Positions 61,576 through 64,000 of a stretch of 64,000 nucleotides of DNA are shown in pieces (position 1 is the stretch's first letter; each line of letters begins with the position of its first letter). The stretch is from Coccinella septempunctata. Lineage: Eukaryota > Arthropoda > Insecta > Coleoptera > Coccinellidae. Location of the stretch: NCBI RefSeq assembly GCF_907165205.1, contig NC_058192.1, forward strand, positions 13,640,001-13,704,000, in the 5' to 3' direction. The translations under genes were made by a program, and so were the position numbers. The notes below the pieces were generated by a model. That model made no database searches. It worked only from the letters and a program-made list of their open reading frames with translations, and was not told the DNA's origin.

Positions 61576-63682
61576 GGGGAGTCCGGAAGTTTCAACTGAA
61601 TCCAACATTTTGGGAATTTTTCGAAACTCAGTTTTCAAGTAGTTTTTTTCCAGGATAATTATCGTTGATCTAACTATGGTACATATTCTGATAGAGCTAT
61701 TCTTCTCCTAATAAATCTGAGAAGTTCACCCATCTCGGCGCAACCGTTCGGTCTTGAGGTAGTTTTAACTGAACCCAACTTTTCGAGGATTTTTCGAAGG
61801 TCAGCTTTCGAGTAGTTTTTCTTCCAGGATAATTATGGTTGATCTAATTGTGATACATATTCTGATAGAGCAATTCTTCTAGTAGTAAATCTGAGGAGTT
61901 CAGCCATCAAGGCGAAACTGCTCGGTCTTGAGGAAGTTTCAACTGAACCCAACTTTTTGGGAATTTTTCGAAGGTCAGCTCTCGAGTAGTTATTCTTCCA
62001 GGATAATTTTTGGAGATCGAAATGTGATACATATTCTGATAGAGCAGAAGAGAAGTTCAGCCACCTCGGCGCAACCGTTCGGTCTTGACGAAGTTTTAAC
62101 TGAACCCAACTTTTTGAGGATTTTTCGAAGGTCAGCTTGCTAGTAGTTTTTCTTCCAGGATAATTATGGTTGATCTATTTGTGATACATATTCTGATAGA
62201 GCAATTCTTCTAGTAGTGAATCTGAGGAGTTCAGCCATCTCGGCGAAATTGTTCGGTCTTGAGGAAGTTTCAACTGAACCCAACTTTTTGGGTATTTTTC
62301 GGAGGTCAGCTTTCGAGTAGTTTTTCTTCCAGGATAATTATGATTGATCTAATTGTGATACATATTCTGATAGAGCAATTCTTCTAGTAGTAAATCTGAG
62401 GAGTTCAGCCATCTCGGCGAAATTGTTCGGTCTTGAGGAAGTTTCAACTGAACCCAACTTTTTGAGAATTTTTCGAAGGTCAGCTTTCGAGAAGTTATTT
62501 TCCAGGATAATTATCGTTGATCTAACTGTGATACATATTCTGATAGAGCAATTTTTCTTGTAATAAATCTGAGAAGTTCAGCTATCTCGCCACAACAGTT
62601 CGGTCTTGAGGAAGTTTCAACTGAACCCAACTTTTTGGGAATTTTTCGAAGGTCAGATTTCGAATAGTTTTTCTTCCAGGACAATTATCGTCGATCTAAT
62701 TGTGATACATATTCTGATAGAGCAATTCTTCTAGTAGTAAATCTGAGGAGTTCAGCCATCTCGGCGAAATTGTTCGGTCTTGAGGAAGTTTCAACTGAAC
62801 CCAACTTTTTGGGTATTTTTCGGAGGTCAGCTTTCGAGTAGTTTTTCTTCCAGGATAATTATGGTTGATCTAATTGTGATACATATTCTGATAGAGCAAT
62901 TCTTCTAGTAGTAAATCTGAGGAGTTCAGCCATCTCGGCGAAATTGTTCGGTCTTGAGGAAGTTTCAACTGCACCCAACTTTTTGAGAATTTTTCGAAGG
63001 TCAGCTTTCGAGAAGTTATTTTCCAGGATAATTATCGTTGATCTAACTGTGATACATATTCTGATAGAGCAATTTTTCTTGTAATAAATCTGAGAAGTTC
63101 AGCTATCTCGCCACAACAGTTCGGTCTTGAGGAAGTTTCAACTGAACCCAACTTTTTGGGAATTTTTCGAAGGTCAGCTTTCGAATAGTTTTTCTTCCAG
63201 GACAATTATCGTCGATCTAATTGTGATACATATTCTGATAGAGCAATTCTTCTAGTAGTAAATCTGAGGAGTTCAGCCATCTCGGCGAAATTGTTCGGTC
63301 TTGAGGAAGTTTCAACTGAACCCAACTTTTTGAGAATTTTTCGAAGGTCAGCTTTCGAGAAGTTATTTTCCAGGATAATTATCGTTGATCTAACTGTGAT
63401 ACATATTCTGATAGAGCAATTTTTCTTGTAATAAATCTGAGAAGATCAGCTATCTCGGCACAACAGTTCGGTCTTGAGGAAGTTTCAACTGAACCCAACT
63501 TTTTGGGAATTTTTCGAAGGTCAGCTTTCGAGTAGTTTTTCTTCCAGGATAATTATCGTTGATCTAATTGTGATACATATCCTGATAGATCAATTCTTCT
63601 TGTAATAAATCTGAGAAGTTCAGCTATCTCGGCGCAACCGTTCGGTCTTGAGGAAGTTCAACTGAACCCAACTTTCTGGGAA
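61576..63682. repeat. 174-bp satellite array, 12 units
   Basis: The landmark TTCGGTCTTGAGGAAGTTTC (or a one-to-three base variant) starts near 61747, 61920, 62078, 62252, 62426, 62599, 62773, 62946, 63120, 63293, 63467 and 63641. Spacing is 173 or 174 bases except for one shortened unit (158). Units fall into three types that repeat in order over 62252-63292, giving a higher-order period of 520-521 bases. The whole lies in an intron. Confidence 0.95.
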
Positions 63683-64000
63683 GTTGAAGCCCTTTTCACT
63701 CTGAAGCCACTCAAATTGTATCTGTAGATGGTAGCAACTCATATTTTTGCGTGAAGATATCATGCCTAAATAGGTAACGATAGATAATAGTAGAGTGATG
63801 GTGAGATGAAAATTCTGAGTACAGCAATTCATTTTTTAGGGCTTGACCATAAGTTTGTTGATCAGGAAAAACATTGAAAGAAAACAATTTCCAAATCATC
63901 AGATGTATCAGACTATGAAATACATATTTTCTATTTCAGAGTCACTCTCACTTATTTCCGAGATGTTTTTAACTTTTTTGAACCTTACATCTTTTATACT
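63683..64000. other. No gene recognised
   Basis: AT-rich continuation of dipeptidase intron 4. The acceptor-like TTCTATTTCAG at 63931-63941 is not followed by dipeptidase-like sequence. Confidence 0.5.

Noticed and set aside
61576..63682. ORF 61928-62143 in the satellite array
   Set aside because: It spans satellite units and has no independent coding signal.
63931..64000. Acceptor-like TTCTATTTCAG followed by open sequence, possible dipeptidase exon 5
   Set aside because: In the required phase it reads ESLSLISEMFLTFLNL, unlike the 'DLSH'-containing segment expected after LTAFGK.
1..64000. tRNA, rRNA or other structured RNA genes
   Set aside because: I looked for tRNA-like A and B boxes and rRNA-like blocks by eye and noticed none; a covariance-model scan would be needed to exclude them.

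Overview
The window comes from an insect nuclear genome. It has AT-rich DNA, genes split by GT-AG introns, a seven-transmembrane insect odorant receptor, and a dense load of Tc1/mariner, hAT and LINE elements. A beetle is my best guess from the receptor and repeat types, but nothing in the sequence proves the order. I see no prokaryotic or organellar features.

The backbone is one plus-strand gene, a membrane dipeptidase (peptidase family M19). Four exons are visible at 1-301, 54313-54445, 56910-57060 and 61091-61160. Their splice phases match throughout. The 5' end lies before the window and the 3' end after it. Intron 1 is about 54 kb and holds nearly everything else.

Two minus-strand genes sit inside intron 1. 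One is a complete six-exon odorant receptor (34898 down to 29543, 390 residues), assembled here from short exons. Its intron 4 carries a 2.9-kb hAT-like element. The other is an intronless, unrecognised 351-codon ORF (53220 down to 52165).

The rest is mobile DNA, in order: a TIR element with a 'gacttgggac' motif (495-1500, second copy 18558-19846); an inverted-copy family (2860-3590 and 36880-37600); a MITE (3725-4025); a 1.9-kb long-TIR element packed with palindromes (5249-7125); a three-layer LINE nest (7951-11605) in which an R4/Dong-like element sits in a (TTA)n tail; CAGGGTGAC elements (12105-12604 and 47589-48722); a 263-bp MITE (14421-14683); two head-to-head 1.2-kb TIR elements (14881-17562); a broken Tc1-like transposon (22410-23932); two broken mariners (25963-26994 and 39408-40585); a DD82E (Sailor-type) transposon (43873-46111); a foldback MITE (54994-55237); a LINE with an RNase H remnant (57701-58440); and a non-autonomous hAT (58760-60219). 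Intron 4 of the dipeptidase contains a 174-bp satellite array with three-unit higher-order structure (about 61576-63682).

No single new multi-gene system is evident. The strongest leads are the 10-bp-phased GAATTG arrays inside the receptor-intron hAT element, the target-specific LINE nest, the DD82E element, and the nested receptor gene itself.
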